From Micromonospora sp. M71_S20 (GTDB lineage Bacteria; Actinomycetota; Actinomycetes; Mycobacteriales; Micromonosporaceae), in contig NZ_RCCV01000001.1 in assembly GCF_003664255.1 (NCBI RefSeq), forward strand, positions 2,604,001 to 2,668,000: 64,000 nt of DNA. Direction: 5' to 3'. The position numbers were made by a program, and so were the translations under genes. Of the stretch, positions 35,156-45,315 are shown one piece after another; positions within the stretch are counted from its first letter, which is position 1, and each line of letters opens with the position of its first letter. The notes below the pieces were generated by a model. That model made no database searches, had not been told where the DNA came from, and saw nothing but the letters and a program-made list of their open reading frames with translations.

Positions 35156-35623
35156 ATGCGTACGCAGCGCCAGGTGGTCGACTACTCGCTCCGGAAGCGA
35201 GCGGTGCTGCGTGAGCTCCTCGCGGGCCGGGTCGGCACGTACGACGTCTGCGACGCCTCGCCCTACCTGAAGAACGCCGCCCGCTTCCACGGCGAGCCGA
35301 CCGACGAGCGGTGTCCGATCTGCCGAAGCGAGAACCTGACCCACGTCCACTACATTTACGGCGACGAACTCAAGCAGTCCGCCGGGCAGGCCCGGACACT
35401 GGCCGAGTTGCCGGTGCTGGCGATGACGGTGCGTGAGTTCCAGGTCTTCGTGGTGGAGGTGTGCCTCGGCTGCGACTGGAACCATCTCGTCGAGCAGTAC
35501 CTGCTCGGCCGGGACGGGCTGACCGGGACCCCGGAGGGCGGGCAGGATCAGGACGCGGTGGGCGGCGCGGCCGCCTCGGGCAACGGTACGGGCAGTCGAC
35601 GGAGGCGAGAGGCGCAACGGTGA
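35156..35623 (+). CDS. DUF5318 family protein
   Basis: A 155-residue actinobacterial protein of the DUF5318 type. It has a CPICRSENLTHVHYIYGDELKQSAGQA stretch in pieces (near residue 53) with a CxxC pair, and a second pair-like cysteine, CLGC, near 103. Together these could form a zinc ribbon. The first 40 residues (VVDYSLRKRAVLRELLAGRVGTYDVCDASPYL) are conserved in my recollection of Rv0049-like proteins. The function is unknown. It directly precedes ponA, as in M. tuberculosis, so a link to penicillin-binding protein expression is possible. Confidence 0.83.
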   Translation: MRTQRQVVDYSLRKRAVLRELLAGRVGTYDVCDASPYLKNAARFHGEPTDERCPICRSENLTHVHYIYGDELKQSAGQARTLAELPVLAMTVREFQVFVVEVCLGCDWNHLVEQYLLGRDGLTGTPEGGQDQDAVGGAAASGNGTGSRRRREAQR

Positions 35624-35820
35624 TCTTCGCTCGATCGGCCGACCCCGGCCAGCGCAGGCACGCCCGGGGAGACCGACGGATCGTTGGTCTGATTGGCCCG
35701 ATTGATTCGCAAGTGGCACCGGTCGACCGGCACGCGCGTGCCGCCCTCGACGGGTGTCCCATCTCACGGCAAACCGGTGGCGGCGCAGTCGCGTCCCACC
35801 GCGACGGCAGGGTGTGAGGA

Positions 35821-38763
35821 ATGAACTCGTACGGCGATTCCAGTTCCCCGCGCGGGCGGGCCCAGATTCCGGGCCAGCACGGCGACCCGGGCGGTGACGC
35901 CTCCGGGGGCGGCTGGTCGGCTGCACAGGAGGGTACGGCACCCGCGGGGCGCGCCTCGGTCGCGCCCCGGGCCGGCACCGGCGGACGGGCCTCGGTCGGC
36001 GGCTCGGCCGCCGTTCCGCCGCGCGGCAGTTCCGGTTCGGCGTCGGCGGCCGTTCCACCGCGTGCCGGCTCGGCCCCGGTGGGCTCCGCCTCGGTGGGTT
36101 CGGCCTCCGTCGGTCGGGCGGTGCCGGGCCGGGCCTCCGTGCCGGTCTCTCCGGCGCCCGGCGCGGGCCGGGCGGCGGGCGCCGGTCGCGCGTCGGTGCC
36201 GGTCTCCCCGGCGGCCGGCGGGCCGGCCGGTCGTGCCTCGGTGGGCTCCGCCGCCGTCGGCGCCGCACCGGCCGGACGAGCCAGCCTCGGGTCGGCGGCC
36301 GTCGGCGGCGTCAGCGGCCGGGCCTCGGCCCGGGCGAGCGTCTCCCCGGCCGCAGGCGGCCCTGGTGGGCCCGGCGGGCCGACCGGCCCCGGCCGGCGTG
36401 CGCGCGGGGCGGGTGATCCGGCCGGCGCGTCGCGGGCGAAGAAGCGCAAGCGGGTCAACATGCTGATCGCCGCCTTCGCCGTGTTCATCATGCTCGCCGG
36501 GCTCGGCGTCGTCGGCTTCACCTACTACTCGACCAACGTCGTCCTCCCGGAGGACACCACGCCGCCGCAGGCGACCACCCTCTACGCGGCCGACAACAAG
36601 ACGATCATCGCCAAGGTCGGCACGCAGAACCGGACGCTGGTCACCATCGACCAGATTCCGACGCACGTGCAGGACGCGGTCGCGGCGGCCGAGGACCGGA
36701 ACTTCTACCAACACTCGGGTGTGGACTACAAGGGCATCGTCCGGGCCGCGTGGAACAACGTCACCGGCGGCAGCAAGCAGGGCGCCTCGACGATCACCCA
36801 GCAGTACGCCCGCAACGCCTTCGACAGCCTCAACGAGGACACCTACGCCCGGAAGGTCAAGGAGGCGATCTTCGCCTCCAAGCTGAACGACGAGTACACC
36901 AAGCCGCAGATCATGCAGCACTACCTGAACATCATCTACTTCGGGCGGGGCGCGCACGGCATCGAGGCGGCGGCGCAGACGTACTACGGCAAGCCGGCGA
37001 ACAAGCTGAGCGTGGCCGAGGGCGCGGTCCTCGCGGCGCTGATCAAGCAGCCGGAGGCCAGCGCGGGCCACAAGGGCTACGACCCGGCGGTCAACCTCAC
37101 CGACGCAAAGTCCCGCTGGGAGTACGTGATCAGCGGCATGGTCGCCGAGGGCTGGCTGAACGCACCCGGCAAGCCGCCGGCGCCCACCCTGGCCGACTAC
37201 CCGATGCCCAAGAAGCCGAACCAGGGCGGCGCCGGCATCGACTACGGCGTCAACACCCCGTACGGCAACGTGATCAACTACGTCAAGCAGGAGATGCGGG
37301 ACCAAGGGCTCTGCGTCGACGACGAGTCGAAGGTCACCGACCAGAAGAAGCTCTGTTCGCAGGCCCTGATGTCCGGCGGCTACCGGATCCGGACGACGAT
37401 CGACACGAAGATCCAGAAGGCGGCGGTCGAGACGGCCCAGCGCAAGACCAAGGGCTCCGAGCTGAACGGCCAGCCGAAGAACCTGATGGCGGCGGTGGTG
37501 GCGATCGACCCGGACACCGGCCGGGTGCTTGCCTACTACGGCGGTGACAACGGCACCGGCACCGACTACGCCGGCAAGAACACCGACTCCAACGGCAACC
37601 TCTCCGGCGGGCACTCGCCCGGCTCCAGCTTCAAGATCTACACGCTGGCGGCGGCCCTCAAGGAGGGCAAGGCCCTCGAGTCGCGCTGGAAGGGCAAGGC
37701 GTTCACCCCGGAGGGCACCAAGTTCAAGGTGAGCAACGCCGGCGTCGACAATCCCGAGTGCGGCAACTCCTGCACGCTCAAGGTCTCCACGCTCAAGTCG
37801 CTCAACGTGCCGTTCTACCACGTGACGCAGGAGATCGGTCCGGACAAGGTGATCAAGATGGCCGCCGATGCCGGCGTCACCACCATGTGGCGGACGGACA
37901 CCAACCCGGCGAAGGCCTACGACCTCACCAAGGAAGACCCGAAGGACATCGCCCCGAACCCGTTCTTCCACGTCGTCGGCTACGGCCAGTATCCGGTAAC
38001 CGTCCTGGACCACGCCAACGGTGTCGCCACCTTCGCAAATGAGGGCGTCTACAACAAGGCCCACTTCCTCTACTCGGTCGAGGCTCGGGACGAGACCACC
38101 GGAAAGTGGAGAAAGGTCGGCAGCGAGAAGCTCACCCCGAAGCAGCGCATCGACAAGGATGTCGTCGCCGACGTGACGTCGGTGCTTGAGCAGTATCCAG
38201 CGCAGGTCAACCACCGGTTGGAGGACAGTCGAAAGGCTGCCTCCAAGACCGGCACCTGGGAGCAGAAGCCGGACAGCCCGGAAAACGGCGATGCCTGGAT
38301 GATCGGCTATACCCCGCAGATCGCCGCCGCCGTTTGGGTCGGCAATCTGCAGAACCGGCTGCCGCTGAAGCTCAAGGACGGCCGCCGCGTCAGCGGTGCC
38401 AACCTCCCGGGCGATATCTGGGAGCGGTTCATGGAAGAGGCACACAAGACTGGGAGCGACTACCGGGAGAAGAAGGACTTCCCGCCCGCGGCGAACGTCG
38501 GCGACCCGAACAGCGGCAACGGCGAGGCGCCCCCGCCCCCGCCGCCTCCGCCGGGCCCGCCGAACTGTGGTCCGCTGGACCTGCTCTGCCCGCCCGGCGG
38601 CAACAACGGCGGTGGGAACAACGGCGGCGGCAACCCTCCGGGCGGGCCCGGCGGGCCGGGTGGCCCCACCGCGCCCACCAACCCGACCGATCCGCGACCC
38701 GGCCGGGACGGCGGCGGCGGCGGGCTGCTACCGAGCCTGACGCCCAGACCGGACAACGACTGA
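35821..38763 (+). CDS. ponA: Bifunctional penicillin-binding protein (class A)
   Basis: A 980-residue glycosyltransferase/transpeptidase that polymerises lipid II and crosslinks peptides. A cytoplasmic tail of about 205 residues is rich in Ala, Ser, Pro and Gly with repeated RASVGSA-type units. The membrane anchor is near 216-238. The GT51 domain carries AAEDRNFYQHSGVD (near 289) and TITQQYARN (near 325). The transpeptidase has SSFK (near 600), SLN (near 659) and KTG (near 808). The end is a Pro/Gly/Asn-rich stalk. Codons between 38026 and 38350 are less GC-rich than the rest. ATG 35821 has GTGAGGA upstream. Confidence 0.95.
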   Translation: MNSYGDSSSPRGRAQIPGQHGDPGGDASGGGWSAAQEGTAPAGRASVAPRAGTGGRASVGGSAAVPPRGSSGSASAAVPPRAGSAPVGSASVGSASVGRAVPGRASVPVSPAPGAGRAAGAGRASVPVSPAAGGPAGRASVGSAAVGAAPAGRASLGSAAVGGVSGRASARASVSPAAGGPGGPGGPTGPGRRARGAGDPAGASRAKKRKRVNMLIAAFAVFIMLAGLGVVGFTYYSTNVVLPEDTTPPQATTLYAADNKTIIAKVGTQNRTLVTIDQIPTHVQDAVAAAEDRNFYQHSGVDYKGIVRAAWNNVTGGSKQGASTITQQYARNAFDSLNEDTYARKVKEAIFASKLNDEYTKPQIMQHYLNIIYFGRGAHGIEAAAQTYYGKPANKLSVAEGAVLAALIKQPEASAGHKGYDPAVNLTDAKSRWEYVISGMVAEGWLNAPGKPPAPTLADYPMPKKPNQGGAGIDYGVNTPYGNVINYVKQEMRDQGLCVDDESKVTDQKKLCSQALMSGGYRIRTTIDTKIQKAAVETAQRKTKGSELNGQPKNLMAAVVAIDPDTGRVLAYYGGDNGTGTDYAGKNTDSNGNLSGGHSPGSSFKIYTLAAALKEGKALESRWKGKAFTPEGTKFKVSNAGVDNPECGNSCTLKVSTLKSLNVPFYHVTQEIGPDKVIKMAADAGVTTMWRTDTNPAKAYDLTKEDPKDIAPNPFFHVVGYGQYPVTVLDHANGVATFANEGVYNKAHFLYSVEARDETTGKWRKVGSEKLTPKQRIDKDVVADVTSVLEQYPAQVNHRLEDSRKAASKTGTWEQKPDSPENGDAWMIGYTPQIAAAVWVGNLQNRLPLKLKDGRRVSGANLPGDIWERFMEEAHKTGSDYREKKDFPPAANVGDPNSGNGEAPPPPPPPPGPPNCGPLDLLCPPGGNNGGGNNGGGNPPGGPGGPGGPTAPTNPTDPRPGRDGGGGGLLPSLTPRPDND

Positions 38764-38770
38764 TCGACGA

Positions 38771-38816
38771 ACGCCGCCGGCGGCCGGAGCACCTCTCCGG
38801 CCGCCGGCGGCGTTTT
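38771..38816 (+). terminator. Intrinsic terminator of ponA
   Basis: An 18-bp perfect stem (38771-38788 with 38796-38813) with a 7-base loop and TTTT at 38813-38816, beginning seven bases after the ponA stop. One of the clearest terminators in the window. Confidence 0.94.
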
Positions 38817-38880
38817 GCGTATCGACGTGTCGTGAGAGGGAGGGGACGCGGAGGCCCGATGTACGGCAGGATGCACCTTC

Positions 38881-40386
38881 ATGAGCACGCAGTCGACGCG
38901 AGGCATCGACGACGCCGGTGCCCCTGACCACCCGTCCCGCTCCGACGGCTTCGTCCGGGGCCTCTCCGGCGCCATCGGCGGCCCGCTGGGCGACCACGCC
39001 GTCGCCCTGGACCGGCCCGCCGGGCGGGAGAGCCGGTTCTGGACGGCGACCCGCATCGTCCTGGCCCTGGTCTGCCTGACCCTGGCGTTGCACTGGGTGC
39101 AGAAGTCGCCCTGCCAGGACGGCGCCTGGCAGAACAACGTGCAGTACACCCGGTTCTGCTACACCGACGTGCTGGCGCTCTACTACGCCGAGCGGCTCAA
39201 CGAGGGTGCGGTGCCCTACCAGGACCACCCCGTCGAGTATCCGGTGCTCACCGGCTACTTCATGGGCGCCCTCGGCCTGCCTGTGCACGCCCTCGGCCAG
39301 AACGACCCGGGGCTCAACCAGGGCATGTGGTTCTACAACCTGAACGCGCTGGTGCTCGGCGCGCTGGCGGTCGCCACGGTGGCGGTGCTCCTCGCCCTGC
39401 GCCGCCGCCGACCATGGGACGCCGCGCTCTTCGCGCTCGCCCCCGCGCTGATGCTCACCGCCACGGTCAACTGGGACCTGCTCGCCATCGGCCTGGCCGC
39501 GTTCGGCCTGTTCGCCTGGGCCCGCAGCCGACCGCTGGCGGCCGGCGTCCTGCTCGGTCTCGCCGGGGCGGCCAAGATGTGGCCGCTGTTCATCCTCGGC
39601 CCGATCCTGGTGCTGGCGCTGCGCGCCGGGCGGCTCCGCGCCGCCCTCACCGCTCTCGGCGCGGCCCTCGTCTCCCTGGTCCTCGTGAACCTTCCGGTCG
39701 CCATTCCCTACCGGGAGAACTGGGACCGCTTCTTCGAGCTGAACTCGACCCGGCCCATCGACTGGGGCACCCTCTGGTACATCGGTCGCTACCTGGACGG
39801 AAAGTTCGGCAACGCCAACCCCGCCGATCTCGGGCCGTTCGAGTGGCTGAACGTCAACATCCCGACGCTGAACACCCTGTCGTACGCCCTCTTCGGGCTG
39901 GCCTGCCTCGGGGTGGCCGCGCTGGGGCTGCTGGCCCCGCGCCGGCCCCGGCTCGCCCAGCTCGCGTTCCTGGTGGTCGCCGCCTTCCTGATCTTCAGCA
40001 AGGTGTGGTCGCAGCAGTTCGTGCTCTGGCTGCTGCCGCTGGTGGTGCTCGCCCGCCCGAAGTGGGGCGCCTTCCTCGCCTGGCAGGTGGCCGAGGTCTG
40101 CTACTTCGTGGCCTTCTACGGCGAGCTGCTCGGCGCGGCGACCAGCAAGCCGGTCTTCCCGGAGGGCGTCTTCGTGCTGGCGTCGACCCTGCGCCTGACC
40201 ACCGTGGTGGTGCTCTGCGTGCTGGTCGTCCGGGAGATCCTGCGGCCGGAACTCGACCCGGTGCGGCGGACCTACGCCGACGACCCGGACGGCGGGCTGC
40301 TCGACGGCGCCCCGGACGCGCCCTGGCTCGACCGCTGGCGACGCCGCTCCGAGGTATCGGCCGAGCCGACGCCCGCCGCCGTCTGA
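38881..40386 (+). CDS. Polytopic mannosyltransferase-like membrane protein (GT87/DUF2029)
   Basis: A 501-residue membrane protein of the GT-C type. After about 55 cytoplasmic residues come roughly 10-12 spans (TRIVLALVCLTLALHWV first). The first large outer loop has YTDVLALYYAERLNEGAVPYQDHPVEYPVLTGYFMG in pieces, whose acidic residues resemble the catalytic site of polyprenyl-phosphate-mannose-dependent alpha-mannosyltransferases. AAKMWPLFILGPILVLAL lies near 236. The position after ponA matches Rv0051 of M. tuberculosis. The acceptor, perhaps a lipid-linked envelope glycan, is unknown. The start ATG 38881 was kept; no clear ribosome binding site is present. Confidence 0.82.
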   Translation: MSTQSTRGIDDAGAPDHPSRSDGFVRGLSGAIGGPLGDHAVALDRPAGRESRFWTATRIVLALVCLTLALHWVQKSPCQDGAWQNNVQYTRFCYTDVLALYYAERLNEGAVPYQDHPVEYPVLTGYFMGALGLPVHALGQNDPGLNQGMWFYNLNALVLGALAVATVAVLLALRRRRPWDAALFALAPALMLTATVNWDLLAIGLAAFGLFAWARSRPLAAGVLLGLAGAAKMWPLFILGPILVLALRAGRLRAALTALGAALVSLVLVNLPVAIPYRENWDRFFELNSTRPIDWGTLWYIGRYLDGKFGNANPADLGPFEWLNVNIPTLNTLSYALFGLACLGVAALGLLAPRRPRLAQLAFLVVAAFLIFSKVWSQQFVLWLLPLVVLARPKWGAFLAWQVAEVCYFVAFYGELLGAATSKPVFPEGVFVLASTLRLTTVVVLCVLVVREILRPELDPVRRTYADDPDGGLLDGAPDAPWLDRWRRRSEVSAEPTPAAV

Positions 40387-40390
40387 CCGC

Positions 40391-40424
40391 TCCCGGCCGT
40401 CGGAGGCGACCCCGACGGCCGGGA
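40391..40424. terminator. Bidirectional terminator between convergent genes
   Basis: A 13-bp perfect stem (40391-40403 with 40412-40424) with an 8-base loop lies in the 47 bp between two converging genes. Confidence 0.7.
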
Positions 40425-40433
40425 GGACGCCGG

Positions 40434-42935
40434 TCAGAGGCGGTAGACGACCACGTCGCCGATCTCCTCGCGGGTGATGCCGAGCCCGTCGACCGGTGCG
40501 TCGACGGTGACCTCCCACGGCGTGCCGGCGATCTGGTCGCGCATCAGCAGCACGTTGCGGACCCCGAGGACGCGCAGGTAGTCGACGCTGACCTGGTCGG
40601 GGAAGGAGAGCGTCACCCGGCGTACGTCGTCGAGCTGCCGCGGCGTGAAGCCGCTGCCTCCGTTCACCACGTCCTGGAACCGGGTCGTGGACCAGAGCAT
40701 CACCGGCTGGTCGAGGCTCTGGTTGCTCGGCAGCACCAGCAGCGGCCCGCCCACGGTCCGCATCGCCGCCGGCTGGGGCGGCACGACCGGGTGCGGCGTG
40801 GAGTTCAACCCCTCGCCGATCACCAGCACCAGCGGCAGCAGGGTGGCCAGCCGCAGCCACGGGCTCGGCCAGGAGGGGATCCGCTCGGCGTAGACCTCCC
40901 GGACCCGGGCGGCGAACGCGCTGACCGCGCCCGCCGCGAGTAGTCCGAGCAGCAGCGTGGTCCAGAGCATCAGCCGGCCGGGAGTGCGGATGCCGTTCCA
41001 CCCGGGCAGGTGCTCGAACAACGGCACGTAGGTGAAGGTGCCGTCGAAGAACCAGGTGCCCATGGCGAGCACCATGGTCACCACCACCCCGGCGAACAGC
41101 AGCAGCCGGTGGCGCAGTTTCCACACCGAGAAGAAGAGCCCGCCGGCGGCGAGCGCGTAGAGCGCGAAGCCAGGCAGCAGGGTCATCTCCGGATGCCAGG
41201 GGAGCATTGCTCGCGCCCCCTCGTGCAGCCCGCCCCAGACCCGCGACTCGGCGGGCGCCGTGAAGAAGCCGGCCGCCGGCGGCGAGTAGACGCCGATGTC
41301 GCCGATGGAACGCTCCGCATGCGGGTGCAGCTCCGCCACCTTGAAGTACGGAATGGCCAGCAGCGCGCCGACGCCGGCGAACAACAGACCGCCGACCAGG
41401 TCCGCGATGAACAGCCGGCGGCCGAACGGGCGCTTGACCGGCCGGATCACCCACCGCCGCAGGAACCAGGTGACGGCCGCGACGAGCACGGTCCCGGCGA
41501 GGAAGTACGCGAACGGCAGCCCGATGCCGAAGCCGAGACTGAGTTGCCAGGCCGCGACCAACCAGCCGGTGTAGACCCAGCCGTCGTGCCGGCGCTCGGG
41601 GCGGTACCCGTACCGCAACGACCAGCCGTGCCCCCGGGCGAGCATCGCCAACGCCAGCGGGATGCCGCCGTTGGAGATCACGTGCAGGTGCCCGGCCTGG
41701 GCCAGCAGCCACGGCGCGTACGCGAAGCTCGCCCCGGCCACCGCGGAACCGATGCGGCCCGCGCCGAGCTGCCGGGCCAGCGCGTACGCCCCGAGCGTGG
41801 CGAGCGCGTGGGCCAGCACGAACATGATGTTGTAGCGGAGTACGGCGGCTTCGGGACCGGTGCCGATCATGCCCGCCGGGGCGTACCCGAGCAGGGTGTC
41901 GGAGAAGGCGAAGCTCCAGGACTCCGGGAAGAAGGTGTTCGACTGCCACAGCTGCGCCGGGTTGGTCAGCAGGATGTGCCCCGACCAGGCCATCTGCCAC
42001 GCCTGGAGGCTGGGGTCCCAGTAGTCCTGCGGCAACGTGTGTCGCGGGTAGCGCAGCGTGGGCCAGGTCATCAGCACGGCCAACGCCAGCGAGGCGAACG
42101 CCGCGAGCGTCCACTCGTGGATCAGCACGCGGCCGACCGCCCGCGCGGCGCGCCCGATCCGGGAAGGCACCGGTTCGGGGGCGGACGCGAAGGCCTCCCA
42201 CCGGTCCGGCTTGCCCTCCTTGTCGCCCCCGTCCTCGTTCTTGCCGGCAGCCTTGTCGCTGCCCTTGCCCGCGCCCTCGCCGCCCGCCCCGGCCGCACCG
42301 GCTGCGCCCGCCTTGCCCGCCGCGCCCTGGGCTCCGTCCTTGCCGGCTGCGCCTGCCCTCGCGTCCGCCTTGTCGGCCGTGCCGTTGGCGCCGTCCTTGC
42401 CGGCGGGGCCCGCCTTGGCGTCCGCCTTGTCGGCCGTGCCGTTGGCGCCGTCCTTGCCGGCGGGGCCGGCCTTGGCGTCCGCCTTGCCGGCCGCGCCCTG
42501 GGCGCCGTTCTTGCCGGCTGAGCCCGCCTTGGCGTCCGCCTTGCCCGTCTTGGTGGCGACCTCGTCGGCTCCGCTCGCCGTAGTGCCGGCCTTGCCGTTC
42601 CCCGTCTCGGTCGCGCCGACTCTGTCGGCCCCGACCGCCTTGGCTTCCGCCCCGGCCGTGGCCTGGGCCGTGTCAGCACCGGATCGGGTTCCACCGGTGC
42701 CGGATTCGGCCGCCTCCGCCTTGGGCTTGGCCGCCCCCGCCAAGGGTTCGGCCGCCTCCGCCTGGGGCTCGGCCGCCCCGTCCTTGGGTTCGGTCCCGCC
42801 GGTTCTGGCGGCCGAGCCGGGCGTGGCACCGGCCGTGCCGGTCTTCCCGGCGGCTTCCGTCTTCTCGGCCGTGTCGGCCTTCCCGGCGGCGGTGTCGGGA
42901 CGGGGGCTGCCGGCGGCGGACTGCTCGGTCGTCAT
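40434..42935 (-). CDS. Polytopic membrane protein with repeat-rich N-terminal region
   Basis: An 833-residue protein. The first 230 residues are a soluble, Ala/Gly/Lys/Asp-rich low-complexity tail with 19-residue repeats ([19 protein letters not shown] type). Then comes a membrane domain with about ten spans ([21 protein letters not shown] first) and motifs [19 protein letters not shown] and [14 protein letters not shown]. It ends in a soluble domain of about 130 residues. The layout resembles GT-C or YfhO-like glycosyltransferases, but I cannot name a substrate. Its ATG overlaps the nfo stop (TCAT on the plus strand), so the two are translationally coupled. Confidence 0.75.
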   Translation of the reverse strand: MTTEQSAAGSPRPDTAAGKADTAEKTEAAGKTGTAGATPGSAARTGGTEPKDGAAEPQAEAAEPLAGAAKPKAEAAESGTGGTRSGADTAQATAGAEAKAVGADRVGATETGNGKAGTTASGADEVATKTGKADAKAGSAGKNGAQGAAGKADAKAGPAGKDGANGTADKADAKAGPAGKDGANGTADKADARAGAAGKDGAQGAAGKAGAAGAAGAGGEGAGKGSDKAAGKNEDGGDKEGKPDRWEAFASAPEPVPSRIGRAARAVGRVLIHEWTLAAFASLALAVLMTWPTLRYPRHTLPQDYWDPSLQAWQMAWSGHILLTNPAQLWQSNTFFPESWSFAFSDTLLGYAPAGMIGTGPEAAVLRYNIMFVLAHALATLGAYALARQLGAGRIGSAVAGASFAYAPWLLAQAGHLHVISNGGIPLALAMLARGHGWSLRYGYRPERRHDGWVYTGWLVAAWQLSLGFGIGLPFAYFLAGTVLVAAVTWFLRRWVIRPVKRPFGRRLFIADLVGGLLFAGVGALLAIPYFKVAELHPHAERSIGDIGVYSPPAAGFFTAPAESRVWGGLHEGARAMLPWHPEMTLLPGFALYALAAGGLFFSVWKLRHRLLLFAGVVVTMVLAMGTWFFDGTFTYVPLFEHLPGWNGIRTPGRLMLWTTLLLGLLAAGAVSAFAARVREVYAERIPSWPSPWLRLATLLPLVLVIGEGLNSTPHPVVPPQPAAMRTVGGPLLVLPSNQSLDQPVMLWSTTRFQDVVNGGSGFTPRQLDDVRRVTLSFPDQVSVDYLRVLGVRNVLLMRDQIAGTPWEVTVDAPVDGLGITREEIGDVVVYRL
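42340..42560 (-). repeat. 57-bp tandem repeats encoding 19-residue collagen-like units
   Basis: At least three consecutive 57-bp units encode [23 protein letters not shown] peptides. Two are nearly identical, and diverged copies flank them. The G-x-y pattern is loose, so a true collagen helix is uncertain. Confidence 0.85.
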
Positions 42936-43723
42936 GCCGCCGGGCTCCCCGTGCCCAGCCGGTCGCGAAGGAAGGCGATGTCGGCGCCCTGACCGTCGAC
43001 CCCGCCCGGGGTCTCGACGATGACCGGTGCGCCGGCCGCGCGGATCACCGCCACCACCAGCTCCGGGTCGATCGTGCCGCCGCCGAGGTTGTCGTGCCGG
43101 TCCTGACCGGAGTTGAACGCGCCCTTGGAGTTGTTGGCGTGCACCAGGTCGATCCGCCCGGTGATCGCCTTTACCCGGTCGACGAGCCCGAGCAGCTCCT
43201 CGCCGCCGGCGTGGGCGTGGCACGTGTCCAGACAGAAGCCCACCTCGTGGTCGCCCACGGCGTCCCAGAGCCGGGCGAGCGCGTCGAGCCGCCGGGCGCA
43301 CGCGTTGTCGCCGCCGGCGGTGTTCTCGATCAGGACCGGCACGTCGAAGCCGCCGGAGTCCGCCGCGTACGCGAAGGTCTTGCGCCAGTTGTCGAAGCCG
43401 ACGGCCAGGTCGTCGCCGGCGTTGACGTGCCCGCCGTGCACGATCAGCCCCTTGGCGCCGACGGCGGCGGCCGCCTGGGCGTGCCCGAGCAGCAGCTTGC
43501 GGCTGGGGATCCGGATCCGGTTGTTCAGGGTCGCGACGTTGATGACGTACGGCGCGTGCACGTAGAGGTCGACGCCCGCGGCCCGCAGCCGGTCCGCGTC
43601 CTCCCGCGGCTTCGGTGCCTTCCACCCCTGTGGGTCGGAGAGGAAGAACTGCACGGCCTCGGCCCCTCGGGCGGTCGCCTCCGCCACCGGGTCGGTCGAA
43701 TCGACGTGGGCTCCGATACGCAT
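42932..43723 (-). CDS. nfo: Deoxyribonuclease IV (AP endonuclease)
   Basis: A 263-residue TIM-barrel AP endonuclease that nicks DNA at abasic sites. The start is ATG 43721-43723 ([12 protein letters not shown]). Metal ligands are visible in the family pattern: His in VHGGHV (near residue 89), Glu in IENTAGGDN (near 127), [12 protein letters not shown] (near 161) and HANNSKGAF (near 193), with the final Glu in VIVETPGG (near 238). It is slightly shorter than E. coli Nfo, as is usual in actinobacteria. It overlaps the following membrane-protein gene by four bases. Confidence 0.92.
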   Translation of the reverse strand: MRIGAHVDSTDPVAEATARGAEAVQFFLSDPQGWKAPKPREDADRLRAAGVDLYVHAPYVINVATLNNRIRIPSRKLLLGHAQAAAAVGAKGLIVHGGHVNAGDDLAVGFDNWRKTFAYAADSGGFDVPVLIENTAGGDNACARRLDALARLWDAVGDHEVGFCLDTCHAHAGGEELLGLVDRVKAITGRIDLVHANNSKGAFNSGQDRHDNLGGGTIDPELVVAVIRAAGAPVIVETPGGVDGQGADIAFLRDRLGTGSPAA

Positions 43724-44363
43724 GCACGGGAGCCTACGTCGCGTCGCCGACAGCCGGGATGACGGCGGTGGTGGACTCGCCGGTCCCACGCGTCACCTGC
43801 CGGCGCCGGCGGTCGTTGATGCGAGTGGGATCCACGGTTGCCGCAACCGGCCCGCAACGGCCGCAGGTCGGCCTGCCGGGAGCACGTCGAACCGCCCGAG
43901 AGCGGGGGCACCCCCGCCGCGCGGCCCGGCGCGGCGGGGGCCCGCCCTGACGGAACCGGGGTCATCGGGAAATTTGTCGGAGAATTCCGCCATTTCCCCC
44001 GACAAGGGGCAAGTGCCGTTGTAACGTCAGGTAACAACACGATAAAGCTCCGCGGGGCGTCCCCGGTCCAACCTCATCGGTGTGGTCGTTCCTCCCCAGG
44101 TCCCACCCAAGGAATGCGGACGGGACGCCCCGCGGCCTCGTATACGGGGGCCCGCATCGACAGCGACGTCGACGCGGGCCCCCGTCGCCTCGCCCGGCGG
44201 AAGGGGCCCCGCCGACCACCCCGGGCATGATCGTCGGGACCGGGTATCCTGGTCCGGTTGTCCGCGTCCGGCCGGGTTCCCCCGGAACCGGCGCGGGCCA
44301 CGACGCACGACCTCCTGCCACGGAAGGACCGTGGCCGCTTAGCCCACAGGAGGTGAGCACGTC
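43724..44363 (+). promoter_or_regulatory. Long structured leader and promoter region of rpsF operon
   Basis: This is a 640 bp gap between nfo (minus) and rpsF (plus) with no supported gene. It holds AT-rich patches near 43968-44040, including TTGTCGG...CCGACAA (43975-44005) and GTTGTAAC/GTAACAAC halves (about 44012-44040). Downstream are two strong RNA stems. One is a 14-bp long-range pairing, 44050-44063 with 44122-44135. The other is a 12-bp hairpin, 44144-44155 with 44174-44185. The leader could carry feedback control by ribosomal proteins S6:S18, which is known for rpsF leaders, but I could not place the conserved CCG motif with confidence. Confidence 0.6.
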
Positions 44364-44654
44364 TTGCGTCATTACGAAGTCATGGTGATCCTCGACCCCA
44401 GCCTCGAGGAGCGCACCGTCGCCCCGTCGCTCGACACGTACCTGAACGTGATCCGCACCGCGGGTGGCTCGGTCGAGAAGACCGACGTGTGGGGCCGCCG
44501 GCGCCTCGCGTACGAGATCAACAAGAAGGCCGAAGGCATCTACGCCGTCATCGACCTGCAGGCGACGCCCGCAGCGGTGGCCGAGCTGGACCGCCAGCTG
44601 CGGCTCAACGAGTCCGTGCTGCGCACCAAGGTCATCCGGCCGGAGATGCGCTAA
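44364..44654 (+). CDS. rpsF: Ribosomal protein bS6
   Basis: A 96-residue S6 of the 30S subunit, which binds S18 and the 16S central domain. It begins at a TTG ([12 protein letters not shown]) with a perfect AGGAGGTGAG upstream, so the rare start is well supported. [24 protein letters not shown] is the family core. It opens the operon rpsF-ssb-rpsR-rplI. Confidence 0.96.
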   Translation: MRHYEVMVILDPSLEERTVAPSLDTYLNVIRTAGGSVEKTDVWGRRRLAYEINKKAEGIYAVIDLQATPAAVAELDRQLRLNESVLRTKVIRPEMR

Positions 44655-44752
44655 AGCATTCAACCCGGTTCACCCGGATCAGCCTCATCGGCACTGTCGG
44701 AGGGCTCTGAGAGCCTGTACGGCAGAACTGATGAGTGCGCGAGGAGATGGTC

Positions 44753-45274
44753 ATGGCAGGAGACACCACCATCACGGTCATCGGCAACCTGACCGATGAC
44801 CCCGAGTTGCGGTTCACCCCCTCCGGTGCGGCGGTCGCCAAGTTCCGGGTCGCTTCGACGCCCCGGTTCATGGACAAGGCCTCCGGCGAGTGGAAGGACG
44901 GCGAGCCGCTCTTCCTGGCGTGCACCGTGTGGCGGCAGGCGGCGGAGCACGTCGCCGAGTCGCTCCAGCGGGGCGCCCGCGTGATCGTCTCGGGCCGGCT
45001 GCGTCAGCGGTCGTACGAGACGCGCGAGGGCGAGAAGCGCACCGTCATCGAGCTCGAGGTCGACGAGATCGGCCCGTCGCTGCGCTACGCCACGGCGAAG
45101 GTGCAGAAGATGTCCCGCTCCGGCGGCGGTGGCGGCGGCTTCGGCGGCGGTGGTGGTGGAGGTGGCCAGGGCGGCGGCGGAGGCAACTTCGACGACCCCT
45201 GGGCCTCGGCTGCACCGGCACCCTCGCGCGGTGGTTCGGGTGGCGGCAACTTCGACGAGGAGCCCCCGTTCTAA
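44753..45274 (+). CDS. ssb: Single-stranded DNA-binding protein
   Basis: A 173-residue SSB. The OB fold runs from [24 protein letters not shown] to about residue 110. A Gly-rich linker ([23 protein letters not shown]) follows, and the tail ends DEEPPF, the acidic tip that recruits repair and replication partners. The ATG at 44753 is chosen for the GAGGAG upstream; the frame starts 18 bases earlier. It lies in the ribosomal operon as in mycobacteria. Confidence 0.96.
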   Translation: MAGDTTITVIGNLTDDPELRFTPSGAAVAKFRVASTPRFMDKASGEWKDGEPLFLACTVWRQAAEHVAESLQRGARVIVSGRLRQRSYETREGEKRTVIELEVDEIGPSLRYATAKVQKMSRSGGGGGGFGGGGGGGGQGGGGGNFDDPWASAAPAPSRGGSGGGNFDEEPPF

Positions 45275-45315
45275 TGGCGCCGAGCGCCCGCGATCGCAAA
45301 CCAGGAGCACGAGCA

